Source: Alnus glutinosa (lineage: Eukaryota; Streptophyta; Magnoliopsida; Fagales; Betulaceae). From it: a stretch of 64,000 bases of DNA. Made by a program: the position numbers and the translations under genes. The stretch spans positions 23,897,102 through 23,961,101 of the forward strand of contig NC_084898.1 of NCBI RefSeq assembly GCF_958979055.1, in the 5' to 3' direction. Shown piece by piece: positions 60,019 through 64,000 of this stretch (positions within the stretch are counted from its first letter, which is position 1; every line of letters begins with the position of its first letter). The notes under the pieces are model-generated. The model had not been told where the DNA came from and searched no databases. It was given only the letters and a program-made list of their open reading frames with translations.

Positions 60019-61012
60019 TCAAACGTTGACTTCGTTGTTCCCTTCACGTAGAATTTCTTCATCTTCAACTTGAGGACGCTGGGGGATGCAGGTAATGATG
60101 AGAGCAGGAATGGCTTGCAGGGTGTGACGAAACCAATCCAGTAGCCTTTCATACCAAGGTGATAAGATTATGAAGATAAAGAGCATGGGAAAGACAATCC
60201 AGAAGAGTGATGATGGGAGAAAGAGGGAGGCCAGCAATGAAAGAGTGAGGGGACCAGAGAAATCTCCTGCCTTCAAGCGAAGTGACTCCACACTAAGAGT
60301 AAGAGGGAGCTTGACAGAAGTGATCAAGAGGAAGACTAGTAGTATGGGAAGGGCAACAAACAGAGATACCATCACTGTTAGAACAGTTTTCAGTCCGGTT
60401 ACGTGTAGATCTTTGATTCGCCGTGTTCTTCATAATCTGCAAGGAAGAAACAATACGTCAGAGGGGGGTCTCCCGACGTCCCCTCTCCAATGCCTAAGTT
60501 AGTGGGCCATTTTGGAAAGTATTGAGAGTCGAGAGTTTAGTATATTTTCAGCATATATTCAGAGTATATTTTGTACCTGGGGTAGCAGCCTATTTATAGG
60601 CACATAGTTCTCAACCGCATTGTTCCACCTTCATGTCATGGCTGAGTGAGACTCATAGTGGGATGAGATAGAGGTTGAGTGGGAGAGTTGGAGAGTAGGA
60701 CACTTACTCCTCATGTGATAATGTATTTATCCCCATGTGTTCCAAATATAACCTTCAATGTATTATAGGACTTTGTTAAGCCATAATGACTGAACGGGTC
60801 AAGTTGGGCCAGCAATATCAACTGGGCCCTAGTTCGGGTATAGGCCCATTTGCCTAGGGGATGATAATTTCCCTAACAATCACAAACTCAAAGATTGGAT
60901 TATTTAAGTTAGGAACTTGGGCCCAAGACTTGGCTTGGGTACGTATGAGGACCCAAAGGATGAGATTGATGAGTGGGGGAAAAACATATCTCAAGTCTAC
61001 CAAAAACTTCAT
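60019..61012 (-). pseudogene. Paralogue of the membrane-protein gene, split by a solo LTR
   Basis: The 5' part (61012 down to 60884) begins M-K-F-L-V-D-L-R-Y-V-F-P-P-L and the 3' part (60370 down to 60019) contains F-L-L-I-T-S-V-K-L-P-L-T-L-S-V-E-S-L. Both parts match the intact gene at 49242. Between them are 503 bp of LTR and one copy of a 5-bp duplication. Subtracting these leaves 486 bases, an uninterrupted frame of 161 codons. The insertion is therefore the only evident lesion, and translation now stops a few codons inside the LTR. A shorter protein from the ATG at 60375 is possible but would lack the first quarter. Confidence 0.88.
60376..60878. mobile_element. Solo LTR, 503 bp, with 5-bp target-site duplication
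   Basis: Begins TGTTAGAACAG and ends CCCTAACA on the plus strand (TG...CA with TGTTAG/CTAACA inverted ends), flanked by ATCAC at 60371-60375 and 60879-60883. A TATTTATAGG sequence near 60590 could be its TATA region. No internal retrotransposon sequence remains, so it arose by recombination between two LTRs. The superfamily is undecided; the length would fit Copia. Confidence 0.93.
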
Positions 61013-61380
61013 TTTTCTCTGCTCTCCAACAAAAAAAACAATACAGGGTGCTGAGGAGGAAAGAACTGAGAATAGGGTAGGGCATGGCTGTTGGGAACTT
61101 GCATGTATTTGTAGAGGATCTGAGGATGGCAGGGATGACAGGAATGACTTATAATACGCTTAATAATTAAATAATACGTAGACACAATTGCCACGTAGGA
61201 CAGTTCAGCCATTTGCCTCCTGCCTTTCATTAATTGCTGATTGGGGAGTTGGAAAAATCAAGAAAGGAACGGGCAAAGGGAAATGATTGATTGTCCCCCA
61301 ACCGGCTTTTTTGTTAAAAGCTACAATTCCGACCACCATAGGCAAGATTGAAAAGGGAGGCAGGGGGCAATAGTCCTCAT
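61013..61380 (-). promoter_or_regulatory. Upstream region of the split membrane-protein paralogue
   Basis: The leader CTGTATTG...GAGAGCAGAGAAAA before the ATG matches that of the intact gene. Further upstream similarity fades; the duplicated CACGCCCCTAGCC block of the intact gene is not seen. No other gene was recognised. Confidence 0.4.
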
Positions 61381-61995
61381 AGGCAAGATTCTCAATTCAT
61401 TGGATTATCTATTTTCACATTTAGACTATAATAGATAACAGAAACTTCAAAGACTCAAAACATTAAAATCTCAAAACTTCAAAAATTCACTTCATTAAAT
61501 TATCTAAACAAAAATTAGAATAGATTTCTCATTGCTGATTGGTGGTTTGTGAAAGTTTCAACGAAAAAGAAAAATGGAATAGGCCACGTCTAAGAGCATT
61601 CCCATTCGATTATTTATTTTTACATTTAGGCTATAATAGATAACAAAAATCTCAAAGACTCAAAACCTCAAAAACTCAAAACTTCAAAAACTCACTCTAT
61701 TGGATTATCTAAATAGAAATTAGAATAGATCGTTCATCCATTTGTGAATAGTAACACTATTCACATATCTAAAATTATTTTATTGTTTTTCTTTACCTTT
61801 TGTTTTCACTTTTTTCTTCTTATACAATTAAAAGAATATTTAATTGTAAAAATGTTTATTTTAATAAAAAAAAAAAAATTAGATAATCAGATGGAAGATG
61901 CCTTTTAAAACTCATTAGCTAAACTAGATAAAGTGGATTTTGGTTAGCTATTTTAAATAAAATTTTACACGATCTGCTGTGAGTGCTCTAAGGAG
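61381..61995. mobile_element. Two related MITE copies (partial 61385-61545; fuller 61593-61995)
   Basis: Both contain TTTAGRCTATAATAGATAAC, CTCAAAACTTCAAAAA and TAGAATAGAT. The fuller copy starts AGAGCATTCCCATTCG and ends near GTGAGTGCTCT with GTGAATAGTAACACTATTCAC at the centre, typical of an abundant woody-plant MITE family. The same end (AAGAATGCTCTAAGG) also appears in the array modules. Confidence 0.6.
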
Positions 61996-62583
61996 CTGTT
62001 TGGCAATCAAATGTAAAATTTTCAATTCCCATTTCACTTTTTTCAAAAAAATCAAATAAAAAACGTTCTAATTTTTTTCACACTTTTTACATCACATCAA
62101 TAATTTTTTATTACTATTTAAATAAAAAAACTTACTATAAAACAAAACTTTTTCACTTTTCTATAAAACATTCTCAAATTTTATATCAAATCAATTACTT
62201 CTTACTGCTATTCAAATAAATATTCTATTACCCAATAAATATTCCATTACACAATTATAAAACAATGGGATAATTGCACCGTTGGCCCCTGTGGTATGCC
62301 ATAATTATTTTTCACTCCCTATGGTTTAAAAAGTTCATGGGAGGTCCTTATGGTAAGCAATAATTACAAATCGATTCCTAACGTCAAATTCCGTTAAAAT
62401 TTTTGACAGATTCTGTTAAATGCCACATCAGCGCCACGTCAGACCAATAAGAATGTGACACATCTCTATCTTAATAAAAAAAAATTATTAATAAATAAAT
62501 AAATATACTTATTTTTTAAAAAAAAAAAAAAATTCAAATTCAAATTCAAATTCAAAAAAAAATAAAAATAAAATAAATACTTA
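61996..62583. other. Repeat-derived intergenic DNA
   Basis: 62010-62230 resembles the reverse complement of the 55546 MITE family. 62275-62460 (GGCCCCTGTGGTATGCC, AACGTCAAATTCCGTTAAAA) looks like one end of a larger non-autonomous element. A simple AAATTC repeat lies at about 62532-62556. No gene. Confidence 0.45.
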
Positions 62584-62700
62584 TTTCGGTGGCATGTTTG
62601 TTTCTTGCCATTGCCATATTAGTCTTCCTCTTCACCTCTGTCAAGCTCCCTCTTACTCTTAGTGTGGAACCAGTTCGGTTGAGGGCAAGACATTTCTCCT
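62584..62700 (+). pseudogene. Third, fragmentary copy of the membrane-protein gene
   Basis: About 115 bp align with 49360-49485 of the intact gene, sharing CTTGCCATTGCCATA, CACCTCTGTCAAGCTC and CTCTTACTCTTAGTGTGGA. A small deletion in the run after CATTGCCATA (loss of the ACTACTTG-type segment) and missing ends show it is dead. Confidence 0.85.
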
Positions 62701-63894
62701 GTTTGTAGCAAATTTATGCTCTTAGGCTTTGAATACGTGTTTCCAATTCTATTTCGATACAGACCAAGAATCCTCCAAAACGAACAAGGCATATTTGGTT
62801 TGACCGTTTTGATTCAATCCGAAAAGTATATAGTAATTGGGAATGAAATCTATGTTATTCCATAGTTATGACAAAAAAACATCTGCCTTGAGGTGAAATA
62901 TTGAATTAATGGCATTGCGTTTCAACCAACCAATTTATATGCACTAGAAAACAAGTTTACAAGGAGACCTGATGATGATGCAGGACAATCAGTAGTTAAG
63001 TTGTTAAATATTAAATTAATGGCATTAAAATAACTTAACAAATAAATAAAAAATTAGAATTGTATATTTTTATATGTGCTCTGAGTTATATTACAATTTT
63101 TAGATATGGATAGTAATATATACATAAAACCATGTTTTTTTATAAGAACTTGAAAAATTTGTCATAAATTTAATTATTTGAAAATACAATTTTAGAATTA
63201 TATCCACATCCATAACCATCTTAGTTTCATCCCTATAAGTAATTATTATATGAATAGGATGCATGTGATTATTTGGTCAAAAAAAAAAGTACTAAAAACG
63301 CAAACAACAGTGAATCAATCCACATACAAAACGTGTCGTCACAATAAACATGATTAGGGAATTATTGAAGAAGTTTGGTAGGGGATTCCTTATGTCTCAT
63401 CTGGGCGACTCAAATCACGAAGGGGATAAAAAAAAAAAAATAAATAAAATAAAATTATGTGTCCTCTTGACTCTTGCTGTAAGGCGATTACTTACGTCAT
63501 ATCTGGCGACTCAAATCTCCTTTTCCCCCGCTTCCCCCCTTTCTAGGAAAATTTGTTTGTTGAAAGTAAGAAGTAATTGATGTGATATAAAATAATAAAA
63601 ATTTATATAAAAAAGTAAAAAAATTTATATTGTAGTGAATTTTTTTATTTAAATAATAATAAAAAATTATTAATGTGATATAAAAAGTAAAAAATGTTAA
63701 GAATGTTTTGAGTTGATGTTTTTTAGAAGAGGTAAAAATTAGGGCGAGAGGAGGGGGTTATTAAACGGGGCCATATGTCCTCTTGCTCTAAGGAGTTTAT
63801 TTCTTACGTCACATCGGAGTGGGGCTCAATGTGTGTTAAATTAAGTTATGATTCAAATCACCAAGGGGATAAAAAAAATAAAAAATTATGGTCC
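62701..63894. other. Intergenic DNA with a MITE fragment (63556-63775)
   Basis: 63556-63775 matches 55590-55815 and ends GGTTATTAAACGGGGCC. The remaining sequence has no recognisable gene; two similar phrases (TTACGTCATATCTGGCGACTC near 63490 and TCTCATCTGGGCGACTCAAATC near 63394) indicate a local duplication. Confidence 0.5.
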
Positions 63895-64000
63895 TCTTAT
63901 CAGCCCTCCTTGTTCAGCTCTCTACGGGAAGCTCGTGCAGCTCTTTTGACAGTTCAGTTAGCTAATTCTCTGAATATTACTTTGTTTATCTTGGAATGAG
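63895..64000 (+). mobile_element. LINE-derived RNase H-like (RVT_3) fragment running off the window
   Basis: The plus-strand frame reads L-R-E-A-R-A-A-L-L-T-V-Q-L-A-N-S-L-N, then F-I-L-E at the window edge, matching the E-A-x-A-A-L-x-A-V-x-x-A-x-x-L-x-x-x-x-x-x-L-E-(G-D) core of the RNase H-like domain in plant LINEs. It probably continues beyond the window. Confidence 0.6.

Noticed and set aside
1..64000. CRISPR arrays, tRNA or rRNA genes
   Set aside because: No regularly spaced repeat-spacer array and no tRNA T-loop consensus with a foldable partner was seen; tandem repeats here have no unique spacers.

Overview
This is nuclear DNA of a eudicot plant, probably a woody species. Genes have many introns with GT..AG borders. 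The intergenic DNA is AT-rich and full of MITEs, hAT and PIF/Harbinger-like elements, L1-type LINE fragments and a solo LTR. The recognisable proteins are all plant types. I cannot fix the species from the sequence alone.

Left third (1-27.7 kb) is the conserved genic part. In order it holds a nested pair of LINE fragments (1.2-2.4 kb), a VPS55 endosomal membrane protein gene (+), a short eIF3b-like gene keeping only the N-terminal RRM region (+), a small conserved plant protein gene (-) sharing a 278-bp divergent promoter with a complete nine-exon phosphoacetylglucosamine mutase gene (+), and a complete 18-exon GH35 beta-galactosidase gene with a C-terminal SUEL lectin domain (+). The five genes lie between two inverted copies of a roughly 0.7-kb non-coding sequence (53-752 and 26952-27695).

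Middle third (27.7-46 kb) is a tandem array of four intronless genes for secreted, cysteine-rich two-domain proteins (29.6, 36.2, 40.3 and 44.2 kb). Each has a signal peptide, a six-cysteine domain resembling the prolamin-like/ECA1 egg-cell-secreted family, a Pro/Ser/Thr linker, and a second cysteine-rich domain ending in a W-F-x-V-T-P-R-Y-V-G motif that I do not recognise. Units of about 4 kb carry promoter, gene and flanking transposon pieces. Copy 4 is a mosaic. This array is the most interesting biology in the window.

Right third (46-64 kb) is a duplication and transposon graveyard. It holds an intact gene for an unknown small membrane protein (49.2 kb), an inverted paralogue split by a 503-bp solo LTR (60.0-61.0 kb), and a third fragment (62.6 kb). 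Downstream of the first two copies lies the same orphan, exon-like sequence. Between them are a broken duplicate of the phosphoacetylglucosamine mutase exon 6-7 region, itself split by a LINE-containing insertion and a foldback element that carries a nested hAT element, and a gene-less remnant of a fifth array unit. All functional statements come from reading motifs by eye; no alignment or database search was run.
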